A stretch of 64,000 nucleotides of DNA from Pedobacter polaris (GCF_005116505.1 NZ_SWBR01000006.1:37758-101757); one strand, 5' to 3'; shown: positions 1 through 9,128, counted from the first letter of the stretch. Notes: a model not told the origin generated them from the sequence alone. Made by a program: numbers and translations.

Positions 1-370
1 CATTGTCAATTACTTGCATTTCTGGACCAGTTAAGTAAGTCTGGCTATATTTTGGGCTTTCGAAAACATTAAAGATAATACCGCTATTAGCGTTTGGAGC
101 AACTTTCCATTCTAATTTTAAATGGTAATTTGCATATTCCTTATCGGTAACTAAATCGCCACCACCATCTTTACCCTTTTTTGCAGGATTCATGTGAATT
201 GCTCCATCTACAACTTCCCAGGCAGAGCCAACACCAGTTTTGTTATAGGTGTGCCAACCTGTTGTGGTTTTGCCGTCAAATAATTTTACAAAGCCCTTCT
301 TTTTAGTCTGAGCAACAGAGCCACAGCCCATTGCTACTATTGCTATTACTGCAAATATGTATTGTTTCAT
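1..370 (-). CDS. DUF1080 / 3-keto-disaccharide hydrolase-like lipoprotein (partial, C-terminus off window)
   Basis: The reading frame opens at an ATG at 368-370 on the minus strand and runs off the left edge, so only about 123 N-terminal residues are present. It starts with a lipoprotein signal (MKQYIFAVIAIVAMGCGS, Cys16), followed by the typical DUF1080 opening FVKLFDGKTTTGWHTY, then DLVTDKEYANYHLKLEWK and NSGIIFNV. This family adopts a concanavalin-like fold and includes enzymes acting on 3-keto-glycosides. Its position 19 bp downstream of a Gfo/Idh/MocA gene and in one run with a GMC dehydrogenase fits that role. Family assignment is firm; the exact reaction is inferred. Confidence 0.85.
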   Translation of the reverse strand, partial: MKQYIFAVIAIVAMGCGSVAQTKKKGFVKLFDGKTTTGWHTYNKTGVGSAWEVVDGAIHMNPAKKGKDGGGDLVTDKEYANYHLKLEWKVAPNANSGIIFNVFESPKYSQTYLTGPEMQVIDN

Positions 371-389
371 GTTTCCTTTTAAATTAATA

Positions 390-1847
390 TTAAGCACCTA
401 AAGTCCAACCTTTACGGTACTCTCTTTTTACAAATTGATTTACATCATCGAAGTTCGTTACTTTCATTTGGTTATTATCCCAAAGCAATTTAGTGTATCT
501 ACCTGGATAAGTAATTTTTCCGTTAGCATCTTTACGTTGAATATCAGCACCGCGAATAGCTAAGTTCGCCATTAATAAAGCCTCAGTTAAAGGTCCAGCA
601 ATTTCAAATGGAGAACTTAATTCTTGTTTGCCATAACCAGCAATTGAAGCTTCTACCCATTGGGCATAATGTCCATTTGCTTGGTCTTTAACACGGGCAA
701 ATTTTTCTTTCACTTTGATATCTGCATTTTTTGATAAAGGCAATAAACGAGGATTAGCACTATAAGTACTTGCCATCATTTTACCTTTTGTACCAATAAA
801 CAAAGTGCCATTTCCACCATCGCCAAAAACTTCATTGGCACCAAGTTCTACAGGTCTTTCTGGTTGTATACCACCATCCATCCAGTGAACTGTAACATCA
901 CCTTTGGTTTTATTAGTTTTAGGGAATTTTAAAGTTACGTGGCTAGAAGGAGGACAACTGTCTGGGAAATACCCACGTTTAAATTCATCAACATAAACAG
1001 AACCAACGCTGGCTTCTACTTCACTTGCATATTTAAGATTTAAAACGCTAAATGGTGCTTCTAGTAAATGGCAACCCATATCACCTAATGCCCCGGTTCC
1101 GTAATCCCACCATCCACGCCAGTTAAATGGTACTAACTTATCTACATAGTCTTTGTAAGGAGCGGTTCCTAACCATAAATCCCAATCTAATTCTTTAGGG
1201 ATATCTGCTTTATTTGCAGACCATGGAATACCTTGTGGCCAAACAGGTCTATCAGTAAATGCATAAACAGTATGCACATCTCCAATTAAACCTGCATCGT
1301 ACCATTCTTTCATTTGTCGTGGACCATCATTTGATGCGCCTTGGTTACCCATCTGAGTAACAACCTTATATTGGGCAGCAGCTGCAGTTAAAGCACGAGC
1401 TTCATAAATGTCGTGGGTTAATGGTTTTTGAACATAAACATGTTTACCTAATTGCATTGCGGCTAAGGCTTGTATAGCATGGTTATGATCTGGCGTAGAG
1501 ACTGAAACAGCATCAAAGTTTTTATGTTCTTTTTCATACATCTCACGCCAATCTTTATAGAATTTTGCTTTCGGGAAAGCTTTTACACTATCGGCAGCTC
1601 TACGTGTATCTACATCACAAAGGAAACCAATATCAGCTTTTCCGCTTTTTGCAAACATAGCAACATCGCTTTTTCCTTTTCCACCTACACCAACACTAGC
1701 AATGATTAACCTATCACTAGGAGCCAAATATCCCTGACCACCTAAAACATGACGAGGTACAATTGTAAATGCTGCTGCTGCGATTGCACTCGTTTTAAGA
1801 AAGTTACGTCTGCTGTTATCGGTCATTTCTTTTTTTAGTTTTTCCAT
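390..1847 (-). CDS. Gfo/Idh/MocA family oxidoreductase with Tat signal
   Basis: A 485-residue NAD(P)-dependent sugar oxidoreductase. The N-terminus carries a twin-arginine signal (SRRNFLKTSAIAAAAF), so the protein is probably exported folded with its cofactor. A Rossmann segment (IIASVGVGGKGKSDV) follows, then the family's KP motif in the form VYVQKPLTH and a DMGCH segment near the catalytic region of the C-terminal domain. An alternative start at Met8 is possible. It sits between the cytochrome c gene and the DUF1080 gene on the same strand with short gaps, so co-transcription is likely. The expected role is oxidation or reduction at a sugar hydroxyl, possibly C3; the substrate cannot be read from sequence. 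Confidence 0.9.
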   Translation of the reverse strand: MEKLKKEMTDNSRRNFLKTSAIAAAAFTIVPRHVLGGQGYLAPSDRLIIASVGVGGKGKSDVAMFAKSGKADIGFLCDVDTRRAADSVKAFPKAKFYKDWREMYEKEHKNFDAVSVSTPDHNHAIQALAAMQLGKHVYVQKPLTHDIYEARALTAAAAQYKVVTQMGNQGASNDGPRQMKEWYDAGLIGDVHTVYAFTDRPVWPQGIPWSANKADIPKELDWDLWLGTAPYKDYVDKLVPFNWRGWWDYGTGALGDMGCHLLEAPFSVLNLKYASEVEASVGSVYVDEFKRGYFPDSCPPSSHVTLKFPKTNKTKGDVTVHWMDGGIQPERPVELGANEVFGDGGNGTLFIGTKGKMMASTYSANPRLLPLSKNADIKVKEKFARVKDQANGHYAQWVEASIAGYGKQELSSPFEIAGPLTEALLMANLAIRGADIQRKDANGKITYPGRYTKLLWDNNQMKVTNFDDVNQFVKREYRKGWTLGA

Positions 1848-1870
1848 TTGATTAATGTTTAAAGTCCAGG

Positions 1871-2254
1871 TTATTTTTTAAGTGATAAGATATATTTTAC
1901 CATTGATTTCGCTTCGTCTTCAGTAATTTTAGTATGTGGTGTCATTGGTACTGCGCCCCAAACACCTTTTCCACCTTTTATAATTTTGCCAGCCAATAAA
2001 GCTATATTTTCATCATTTGATGGATATTTAGCAGCAATTTCTTGGTACGCTGGCCCAATTAGTTTGTTTTCTTTATGGTGGCAACCCACACAGTCAGATT
2101 TTACAATTAGCAATTCTCCTGCATCCATTGCAGGTTTAGCAGCAGGAGTAGAACTTGATGCCGTAGTAGTACTTTCGGTTGAGTCACCAGAGCCACCACA
2201 GGCAGCAAAAAATAGAGTAAGTCCGCTTAAAAATAAGAATGTTTTTTTCATCAA
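1871..2254 (-). CDS. Small monohaem cytochrome c lipoprotein
   Basis: A 127-residue class I cytochrome c. It has a lipoprotein signal with Cys19 (LTLFFAACGG), a Ser/Thr-rich linker of about 25 residues, and the haem-binding motif CVGCH at residues 55-59. A Met in the segment GAVPMTPHTK is the likely sixth ligand, and a C-terminal helix (EAKSMVKYILSLKK) ends the protein. It should be membrane-anchored in the periplasm. Because GMC dehydrogenases of the glucoside-3-dehydrogenase type pass electrons to a cytochrome c, it is the likely electron acceptor for the 4608-6308 enzyme. Start choice is supported by the intact signal peptide. Confidence 0.9.
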   Translation of the reverse strand: MMKKTFLFLSGLTLFFAACGGSGDSTESTTTASSSTPAAKPAMDAGELLIVKSDCVGCHHKENKLIGPAYQEIAAKYPSNDENIALLAGKIIKGGKGVWGAVPMTPHTKITEDEAKSMVKYILSLKK

Positions 2255-2329
2255 TTTATGTTTTTTAATGGCATGAGCATATTGTGTAAGATGGGCTCAT
2301 AATGGTTTCATTTGTATGTTTGTTTTTTA

Positions 2330-3382
2330 TTATATGCCTAGTATTGTTTTGTTAAAATCTTGGTTTCCGCCAGATGCGGCAAAATCATCAAACGCTTTTG
2401 TAGTAACCGGAATAATGTGATTTTTAATAAATTCAACACCTTCGCGAGCTCCTGTTTCTGAATCTTTAATACAGCATTCCCACTCCATTACGGCCCAACC
2501 TTTAAAATCGTACTGTGTTAATTTGCTAAAAATCTTTTTAAAATCTACTTGTCCATCTCCGGGAGAGCGGTATCTTCCTGCTCTGTTTGCCCAACTTTGA
2601 TAGCCTCCAAATGTACCTTGTTTACCTGTCGGATTAAATTCGGCATCCTTAACGTGGAAGGCTTTAATTCGCTCATGGTAAAAATCGATGTATTGGATAT
2701 AGTCTAATTGTTGCAACACAAAGTGTGATGGATCATACAATAAACATGCTCTTTGATGATGATTAACTTTGTCTAAAAACATTTCATAGGTTTCTCCATC
2801 AAATAAATCTTCTCCAGGATGAATTTCATAGCAAACATCAACCCCGCAGTTGTCAAATTCATTTAAAATAGGCAACCAACGTTTCGCTAATTCGGTAAAA
2901 CCATCATCTACTAAACCTTCTGGTCTTTGTGGCCAAGGATGAAAAGTATGCCATAACAAAGAGCCACTAAAAGTAGCATGTGCTTTTAAACCTAAATTCT
3001 GAGAAGCTTTAGCGGCATATTTCATTTGCTGAATGGCCCATTCTGTTCTCGCTTTCGGATTGTTTTTTACTTCTGGTGCAGCAAAAGCATCAAATAGCGA
3101 ATCGTAGGCAGGATTTACAGCAACCAACTGACCTTGCAAATGTGTAGAAAGCTCTGTAATTACTAAGCCATAAGAAGCAACTTTTGCCGTTAATTCATCA
3201 GCATAGGTTTTGCTTTCTGCAGCAAGTTTTAAGTCTATAAATCTTTTGTCTAGTGTGGGCATTTGTATGCCTTTGAAACCTAAACTTGCTGCCCATTTAC
3301 AAATTCCATCAAGGGAATTAAAAGGGGCCTCATCTCCAATAAATTGGGCTAAAAATATCGCTGGTCCTTGTATTGTTGTCAT
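2330..3382 (-). CDS. Sugar phosphate isomerase/epimerase-like TIM barrel protein
   Basis: A 350-residue member of the AP-endonuclease-2 / xylose-isomerase-like TIM barrel group. Candidate metal ligands occur in the usual order: CYEIHPGED, LLYDPSHF, IKAFHVKDAEF and AVMEWECC. There is no signal peptide, so it is probably cytoplasmic. It lies 4 bp downstream of the second Gfo/Idh/MocA gene, implying translational coupling. In characterised 3-keto-glycoside pathways, proteins of this fold act as lyases, hydratases or isomerases on keto-sugars. That role is inferred here from context; ordinary ketose epimerisation is the alternative. Confidence 0.85.
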   Translation of the reverse strand: MTTIQGPAIFLAQFIGDEAPFNSLDGICKWAASLGFKGIQMPTLDKRFIDLKLAAESKTYADELTAKVASYGLVITELSTHLQGQLVAVNPAYDSLFDAFAAPEVKNNPKARTEWAIQQMKYAAKASQNLGLKAHATFSGSLLWHTFHPWPQRPEGLVDDGFTELAKRWLPILNEFDNCGVDVCYEIHPGEDLFDGETYEMFLDKVNHHQRACLLYDPSHFVLQQLDYIQYIDFYHERIKAFHVKDAEFNPTGKQGTFGGYQSWANRAGRYRSPGDGQVDFKKIFSKLTQYDFKGWAVMEWECCIKDSETGAREGVEFIKNHIIPVTTKAFDDFAASGGNQDFNKTILGI

Positions 3383-3386
3383 TATA

Positions 3387-4541
3387 TTATACTTTAAAAT
3401 CGAACCATTTCTGATCGGATTTGCTTGAAGCTACTACATTTTCTATAAAAGCCATTCCTCTAATTCCATCATCAGCATTAGGAAAATCTAGCATTGCTGC
3501 ACTAGGTTCTTCGCCAATTTGTTTAGCCATAATAGTTTGTGCAAAGTTTTTATAAATATTAGCGAAAGCTTCTAAATATCCCTCTGGGTGACCAGATGGG
3601 GTTCTGGTATTGTATTTAGCAATTTCTGAATTGTAGCCATTACCAGTTCTGTAAATTTGCATAGGTTGATCTAACCACTTTACAGTTAAAGTATTTGGTT
3701 CCATTTGATGCCATTCTAAACCGCCTTTTTCGCCATAAACATAAATTTTAATTGCATTTTCTTCACCAGCGGCAATTTGTGATGCAAATAAAACTCCATT
3801 GGCACCATTGTTAAATTTAAGTAGCACGTTGCCATCATCATCTAGCAATCTATTTTCTACTACAATATTTAAATCTGCACATATTTTAGTGATTTGCAAA
3901 CCAGAAATATATTCAGCTAAATGTGCTGCATGCGTACCAACATCAGCCATGCAACCGCTTATGCCACTTTTTGATGGGTCTGCTCTCCATGCTGCCTGCT
4001 TGTTATCTGCATCTGCTGGAAGGCTTAACCAACCTTGAGGATACTCAACAACAACCTTTCTAATTTTGCCCAATTTACCATCGGCCACCATTTGTTTAGC
4101 TTGTTTAACCATCGGATATCCTGAATAAGTATGGGTTAAACAAACCATTAATCCGGTTTCAGTTGCTTTTTGCTTTAGAATTTTGGCCTCAGCAAGGCTA
4201 AAAGTAATTGGTTTATCAATTAATACATGAAACCCATTTTCTAGAGCCAACATAGCTGGTTCAAAATGTAAATTATTTGGTGTAACGATACTCACAAAAT
4301 GCATTCTCTCTGATTGTGGAAGTTTGCTTTCTGCAATAATCATTTCTTTATAGCTGGTATATATTCTGTCTTCTGGAAGAAATAGCTCTTTGCCAGAAGC
4401 GATTGCATTAGCTGGATCACTACTTAAAGCTCCACAACTCAATTCTATTAATCCATCTAAACTAGCAGCCATACGGTGAACAGCGCCAATAAAGGCTTTT
4501 TTGCCACCGCCTACCATGCCCATTCTTACTTTTTCTTTCAT
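3387..4541 (-). CDS. Gfo/Idh/MocA family oxidoreductase (cytoplasmic)
   Basis: A 384-residue NAD(P)-dependent oxidoreductase. I chose the ATG at 4539-4541 because it places the Rossmann glycine motif (RMGMVGGGKKAFIG) right at the N-terminus. The open frame extends 14 codons further upstream into AT-rich repeat sequence with no family resemblance. The DKP motif (VLIDKPITFS) and the DVGTHAAH segment are present. Unlike the 390-1847 paralogue it has no Tat signal, so the two enzymes probably act on opposite sides of the inner membrane. Its neighbours suggest it converts imported keto-sugars or reduces them again. The exact substrate is unknown. Confidence 0.9.
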   Translation of the reverse strand: MKEKVRMGMVGGGKKAFIGAVHRMAASLDGLIELSCGALSSDPANAIASGKELFLPEDRIYTSYKEMIIAESKLPQSERMHFVSIVTPNNLHFEPAMLALENGFHVLIDKPITFSLAEAKILKQKATETGLMVCLTHTYSGYPMVKQAKQMVADGKLGKIRKVVVEYPQGWLSLPADADNKQAAWRADPSKSGISGCMADVGTHAAHLAEYISGLQITKICADLNIVVENRLLDDDGNVLLKFNNGANGVLFASQIAAGEENAIKIYVYGEKGGLEWHQMEPNTLTVKWLDQPMQIYRTGNGYNSEIAKYNTRTPSGHPEGYLEAFANIYKNFAQTIMAKQIGEEPSAAMLDFPNADDGIRGMAFIENVVASSKSDQKWFDFKV

Positions 4542-4544
4542 ATT

Positions 4545-4600
4545 TAAAAGTGGTAAGTTGTACGTTATAAGTTTACGTATCACTTATAACGTATCACTTT
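4545..4600. repeat. AT-rich degenerate intergenic repeat (family C, copy 1)
   Basis: A short AT-rich stretch between two minus-strand genes contains repeated gttataagt / acttataac words in both orientations. Similar stretches occur at 26455-26513 and 61030-61068. No coding potential is visible. Confidence 0.45.
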
Positions 4601-4607
4601 TTACTTA

Positions 4608-6308
4608 CTAAAGGTTTCCTTTTTTCAATTCTGTTACTGCAAAATCACACGCTCTTGCAGTTAATGCCATATATGTTAATGATGGATTTTGGCATGCAGC
4701 TGATGGCATACATGAGCCATCAGTTACAAATACATTTTTAACCTCATGCATTTGATTCCATTTATTTAAAACAGAAGTTTTAGGATCAAGACCCATTCTT
4801 GCTGTTCCCATTTCGTGAATTGCCATACCTGGCTCAGAACCATTGTCGAATGTTTTAACATCTTTAAGGCCTGCAGCTTCTAACATTTCTGCAGCATCAT
4901 TCATCATGTCTACACGCATCTTTGCTTCATTGTCCCCAAATTCACAATCAATTGCTAATACTGGTTGACCCCATTTATCCTTTTTAGATTTATCTATATA
5001 AACATGGTTTTTATGGAATGGTAGTGTTTCACCAAAACCACCCAAGCCCATATTCCAATTACCTGGTGTACTAATTAAGTCTTTAAAATCTCCACCAAAA
5101 GCTAATTCTGCAATATCATTATGCCAGCCAGAACGACTTGCACCGCCTTGAAAACCAAAGCCACGAACATAATCGCGTTTATCATTGCCAACGTTTCTAT
5201 AACGAGGAACATAAATTCCATTTGCTCTTTTTCCGTACGTATATTTATCCTCAAATCCTTCAGCTTGTCCATTGGCACCACAACGGAAATGGTGATCCAT
5301 TAAATTATGGCCTAATTCGCCACTTCCATTACCCAATCCATTTGGATGTTCTGCAGAAGTAGAGTTTAATAATAAGAAAGTAGAACCTAAAGTAGAACCG
5401 TTTACGAAAACAATTTTAGCAAAATAATCTATATGCTCCATTGTTTCAGAATCAATTATTCTAACTCCTTTTGCTTTTTGAGTTTCTTTATCATAGATGA
5501 TCTCATTAACCAAAGAAAATGGTCTTAGTGTTAAATTTCCAGTTGCTACAGCAGCTGGCAGGGTAGAAGATTGCGTGCTAAAATAAGCACCAAAGGGACA
5601 GCCGCGGCTACATAAATTTCTATATTGACAACTTCCCCTTCCGCCATGTTCAACAGTAAGATTTGCTACACGACCCATGGTCATGATACGGCTTCTGTTG
5701 TATTTTTTTTCAATGCGTTCTTTCACAGCTTTTTCTACCACATTCATTTGCATTGGAGGTAAAAAATGGCCATCTGGTAAGTGAGGATAGTTTTCTATCG
5801 CACCACTAATTCCTGCAAACTTCTCTACATAATCATACCAAGGTGAAATATCTTTATAACGGATTGGCCAATCTACACCGTGACCATCTTTAACATTTTC
5901 CTCAAAATTTAAATCACCTAAACGATAACTTTGGCGGCCCCACATTAAAGATTTTCCACCAACATGGAAGCCACGATACCAATCAAATCTTTTAACTTCT
6001 GTGTAAGGGCAGTCTAAATCATTTACCCAAAAACTTTCATTGTATTCTTGGTAAGGGTAATCTCTTTTTTGTACAGGGTGAGTTCTTTTTTGCTCTTCTG
6101 TAAGTTTGCCGCGATGCTCAAACTCCCAAGGCTTTTTCATTGCCGTAGTGTAATCTTTGATATGTTCTATATTTCTGCCACGCTCAAGTAACAGAACTTT
6201 TAAACCTTTTTCAGTTAATTCTTTTGCTGCCCAACCACCACTAATTCCAGATCCTACAACAATAGCATCATATGTATTTTGTGCAGTTGCTTTTGTATTT
6301 AAATTCAT
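4608..6308 (-). CDS. GMC family FAD-dependent sugar dehydrogenase (catalytic subunit)
   Basis: A 566-residue flavoprotein. The dinucleotide-binding motif is VVGSGISGGWAAKEL near residue 18 and GGKSLMWGRQ near residue 118 matches the FAD region. The GMC C-terminal domain carries His498 (HEMGTARMG) and Asn541 (CQNPSLT) as the probable catalytic pair. Three cysteines at 227, 233 and 237 (CQYRNLCSRGC) resemble the iron-sulfur-binding cysteines of cytochrome-linked GMC sugar dehydrogenases. No signal peptide is seen, so export would require piggy-backing on the small subunit encoded immediately upstream (6327-7031). Glucoside 3-dehydrogenase is the best guess; other aldose dehydrogenases remain possible. 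Confidence 0.9.
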   Translation of the reverse strand: MNLNTKATAQNTYDAIVVGSGISGGWAAKELTEKGLKVLLLERGRNIEHIKDYTTAMKKPWEFEHRGKLTEEQKRTHPVQKRDYPYQEYNESFWVNDLDCPYTEVKRFDWYRGFHVGGKSLMWGRQSYRLGDLNFEENVKDGHGVDWPIRYKDISPWYDYVEKFAGISGAIENYPHLPDGHFLPPMQMNVVEKAVKERIEKKYNRSRIMTMGRVANLTVEHGGRGSCQYRNLCSRGCPFGAYFSTQSSTLPAAVATGNLTLRPFSLVNEIIYDKETQKAKGVRIIDSETMEHIDYFAKIVFVNGSTLGSTFLLLNSTSAEHPNGLGNGSGELGHNLMDHHFRCGANGQAEGFEDKYTYGKRANGIYVPRYRNVGNDKRDYVRGFGFQGGASRSGWHNDIAELAFGGDFKDLISTPGNWNMGLGGFGETLPFHKNHVYIDKSKKDKWGQPVLAIDCEFGDNEAKMRVDMMNDAAEMLEAAGLKDVKTFDNGSEPGMAIHEMGTARMGLDPKTSVLNKWNQMHEVKNVFVTDGSCMPSAACQNPSLTYMALTARACDFAVTELKKGNL

Positions 6309-6326
6309 TATAAAATGAGATAAGAT

Positions 6327-7031
6327 TTATGCGTAAACTCTTTGACCAGGCTTCATGTCAACATCGCCATCATAACGACCTGGAATTTCAACAAATTCGT
6401 ATGCTTTGGTAGCTCCTATTTCAGAAGTGAAAAAGCCCAATATTGTTAAATCTCTTGCAATAGCAAAAAATTGTGGCGCAGTTTTAGGTTTTTCTTTAAC
6501 CGCCATTGGATTTCCTGGTTTTTCTATTTCTGGTTTAATTTCTTTTGGATTTTCTTTAACTACTTTTTCGCCTGCTTTATTGGCATCACTCTTATCTTTT
6601 TCAGATTTTTGAGCTGCAACTGTTTCGTCACGCAGTTTAGTAACTAATTGTTCACGTTCCTTTACGCTTATTTCTAAAAAAGATTTGCTATAATCTTTTT
6701 TAGATCTAGCTTCTAAATCATCTAATCCTTTTACAAATGCATTTTGTGCATCTTCAGGATAACAATCTTTAATCATCATAGTGATAAACGGCCCAACACT
6801 AGCTGCTTTGGCCCCAGGAGATTTAGCAGTAGTTGGTATAATAATATCGGCTAGCTCTGTAACTAATTTTTGGTGTTCTGCAGTGAATAAATTTTCACTG
6901 TTTTTTCCAGGCTCGTTACAGCTATCAAACAAAGTGGCAATTGTGGTAGCTGACAATGCTCCACCAATTAAAAAAGCTACACTTTTTACGGCTTCTCTTC
7001 TGTCCATATGATTTGGTTTGGTTTTGTGCAA
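6327..7031 (-). CDS. Gluconate 2-dehydrogenase subunit 3-like protein (small subunit of GMC dehydrogenase)
   Basis: A 234-residue protein with the subunit-3 opening: a charged start followed by MDRREAVKSVAFLIGGALS, which looks like a Tat-type signal. ELADIIIPTTAKSPGAKAA and the C-terminal FFTSEIGATKAYEFVEIPG are typical of the family. Residues of about 130-170 form a Lys/Glu/Pro-rich insertion that lengthens the protein beyond usual members. Met9 (ATG ending at 7007) is an alternative start. It ends 18 bp before the GMC gene, the usual order for these two-subunit enzymes, where the small subunit carries the partner across the membrane. It is the first gene of the minus-strand run. Confidence 0.85.
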   Translation of the reverse strand: MHKTKPNHMDRREAVKSVAFLIGGALSATTIATLFDSCNEPGKNSENLFTAEHQKLVTELADIIIPTTAKSPGAKAASVGPFITMMIKDCYPEDAQNAFVKGLDDLEARSKKDYSKSFLEISVKEREQLVTKLRDETVAAQKSEKDKSDANKAGEKVVKENPKEIKPEIEKPGNPMAVKEKPKTAPQFFAIARDLTILGFFTSEIGATKAYEFVEIPGRYDGDVDMKPGQRVYA

Positions 7032-7210
7032 TTAAATTAGGTAAAATATCTCAACATAAAGAAACTTAAAAAGGTAATTTATTAGGATAAGAATTAAATA
7101 GGTGTATAAAGTACACTTTGTGGCTATTTGAAGCTAAATTAAATGAGTTTGTAAAAATTAGTTTACATTAATAAATCGTTTTACCTATTATAAGGTTTGG
7201 TGCATTTTTT

Positions 7211-7218
7211 TACCTTTG
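7211..7218 (+). promoter_or_regulatory. -7 promoter box for tdh
   Basis: TACCTTTG matches the Bacteroidota -7 element TAnnTTTG and lies 19 bp before the ATG at 7238. No clear -33 TTTG is seen at the right distance. The 206-bp divergent gap 7032-7237 must also hold the promoter for the minus-strand operon, which I could not locate. Confidence 0.55.
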
Positions 7219-7237
7219 TTCATTATCATTTTAAGGT

Positions 7238-8185
7238 ATGAGCGAAAAAATATTAGTTTTAGGTTCTAATGGACAAATAGGTACAGAATTGGTTACTGCA
7301 TTGAGAAGTGCTTATGGCAATGACAATGTAGTTGCGTGTGATATCAGAAGACCAGACTATGAGACCAAAAATGCTGGACCATTTGAATTTGTTAATGTTT
7401 TAGATAAGGAAATTTTAAAAGAAATCTTTCAAAAATATAAACCATCTCAAGTTTATTTGTTAGCAGCTTTATTATCAGCAACAGGCGAACAAAACCCAAA
7501 ATTAGCTTGGGATTTGAACATGAATGGCTTGTTGAATGTATTAGATTTAGCCTTAGCCTTTAAAACTACTAAAGTTTATTGGCCAAGTTCTATTGCTGTT
7601 TTTGGTCCAAATTCACCTAAAGAGCGAACGCCACAATATTGTACAATGGATCCGAACACCGTTTATGGGATCAGCAAAATGGCGGGCGAGCGTTGGTGTG
7701 AATATTATTATCAAAAATATAATTTAGATGTAAGAAGTATCCGTTATCCAGGGTTAATTAGTTGGAAAGCTGCACCAGGCGGAGGAACTACAGATTATGC
7801 GATTCATATTTTTCATGAAGCCTTGAAAAAAGGAAGCTATTCATCATTTTTATCGGCTACTACAGAGTTACCAATGATGTATATGGATGATGCCATTAGA
7901 GGAACAATCGAGTTGATGGATGCTCCGGCAAAGGAAATTTCAATTCGATCAAGCTATAATTTTGGAGGAGTTAATTTTACACCAGAGGTTTTGGCTGCAG
8001 AAATTCGTAAGCATATTCCTGAATTTAAATTATCTTACACCGAGAATGATCCTCGTCAGGATATTGCGAATAGCTGGCCAAAATCTATTGATGATAGTTT
8101 TGCAAGAAAAGATTGGTTATGGAAGCCAGAATTTGATTTGGCTAGAATGACCGATGATATGTTAAAGAATTTGAAAAAGAGCTAA
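7238..8185 (+). CDS. tdh: L-threonine 3-dehydrogenase, SDR type
   Basis: A 315-residue extended SDR enzyme of the kind used as threonine dehydrogenase in Bacteroidota. It oxidises L-threonine to 2-amino-3-ketobutyrate with NAD+. It shows the nucleotide motif LGSNGQIG at residues 8-15, PSSIAVFG near 117, and the catalytic YGISK with Tyr143 and Lys147. It has no GalE-like length extension. The next enzyme of the pathway, Kbl, is encoded at 29098-30285. The gene appears monocistronic with its own -7 box. A general nucleotide-sugar epimerase is the alternative, but the SLISWK-like segment (YPGLISWKAAPGGGTTDYA) is characteristic of the threonine enzyme. Confidence 0.88.
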   Translation: MSEKILVLGSNGQIGTELVTALRSAYGNDNVVACDIRRPDYETKNAGPFEFVNVLDKEILKEIFQKYKPSQVYLLAALLSATGEQNPKLAWDLNMNGLLNVLDLALAFKTTKVYWPSSIAVFGPNSPKERTPQYCTMDPNTVYGISKMAGERWCEYYYQKYNLDVRSIRYPGLISWKAAPGGGTTDYAIHIFHEALKKGSYSSFLSATTELPMMYMDDAIRGTIELMDAPAKEISIRSSYNFGGVNFTPEVLAAEIRKHIPEFKLSYTENDPRQDIANSWPKSIDDSFARKDWLWKPEFDLARMTDDMLKNLKKS

Positions 8186-8255
8186 AAGACTAAACTGAAA
8201 AAGCGAAGAAAAAATAAGAAAATAAAGTAAAGGGCTGAAAGGTTGAGGGCATAAA

Positions 8256-8290
8256 GTCTCCTATCTCACATCTCGATACTCAATACTACA
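8256..8290. repeat. Dispersed pyrimidine-rich repeat (family B, copy 1)
   Basis: The stretch reads gtctcctatctcacatctcg then atactcaatact, ending 5 bp before the yebC start. A near copy (gtctcatatctcacttctca) occurs at 38320-38347, just upstream of rlmD. It is non-coding. Confidence 0.55.
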
Positions 8291-8295
8291 AAATA

Positions 8296-9024
8296 ATGGG
8301 AAGAGCATTCGAATTTAGAAAAGAAAGAAAATTTAAACGTTGGGCTAAAATGGCTGTGCAATTTACACGTATCGGAAAAGATATTGTAATGGCTGTTAAA
8401 GATGCTGGGCCTCATCCAGAGACTAACTCTCGTTTACGTACAGCGATGCAAAATGCTAAAGCTGTAAACATGCCAAAAGATAGGGTAGAAGCTGCGATTA
8501 AACGTGCTTCTGATAAATCTATGGCTAACTACGAAGAGATTGTTTATGAAGGATATGCTCCTCATGGAGTGGCAGTTTTAATTGAAACAGCTACTGATAA
8601 TACCAACCGTACTGTAGCTAATGTTAGGAGTTATTTTAACAAAACAAATGGAACACTTGGTAAAACAGGTTCCTTAGATTTCGTTTTTAATCGTAAATCT
8701 ATTTTTAGATTTGTGCCTGCAGAGAATTTAGATTTGGAAGAGCTGGAGTTTGAATTGATCGATGCTGGTTTAGAAGAATTGTACGTAGAAGCTGATGAAG
8801 AAGGAAATGATATAGCAGTTGCGCAGGGAACTTTCGAAAATTTCGGACCACTTCAAAAAGCTTTAGAAGAAAAAGGAATTGAATTGAAAAGTTCAAAGCT
8901 AGAACGTATTGCTTTATCGCACCACGAAGTTACTGAAGAGCAAGCTTTAGATGTTTTAAAATTGATTGATAAACTTGAGGAAGATGATGATGTGCAAGCT
9001 GTTTACCATAACATGGCTGAGTAG
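8296..9024 (+). CDS. YebC/PmpR-type translation/transcription factor
   Basis: A 242-residue protein that aligns by eye over its full length with the YebC family. It has the basic N-terminus (MGRAFEFRKERKFKRWAKMA), the segment RLRTAMQNAKAVNMPKDRVE near residue 45, and the conserved EGYAPHGVAVLIETATDN near residue 95. Family members were first described as transcription factors, and some act at the ribosome on proline-rich stalling sequences. It is cytoplasmic. The gene stands alone between tdh and a terminator, with repeat family B immediately upstream. Confidence 0.92.
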   Translation: MGRAFEFRKERKFKRWAKMAVQFTRIGKDIVMAVKDAGPHPETNSRLRTAMQNAKAVNMPKDRVEAAIKRASDKSMANYEEIVYEGYAPHGVAVLIETATDNTNRTVANVRSYFNKTNGTLGKTGSLDFVFNRKSIFRFVPAENLDLEELEFELIDAGLEELYVEADEEGNDIAVAQGTFENFGPLQKALEEKGIELKSSKLERIALSHHEVTEEQALDVLKLIDKLEEDDDVQAVYHNMAE

Positions 9025-9069
9025 AAATTTGTCATTCTGAACGAAACAGAAGATCTATAAATGAAGATA

Positions 9070-9106
9070 AAAGGGCTTGGAGATATTTCTTCAGGCCCTT
9101 TTTTTT
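9070..9106 (+). terminator. Rho-independent terminator after yebC
   Basis: AAAGGGC pairs with GCCCTTT across a loop of about 18 bases and is followed by a run of eight T. It begins about 45 bp downstream of the yebC stop. Confidence 0.7.
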
Positions 9107-9128
9107 ACTGTAATTTTAAAATCTCGTC

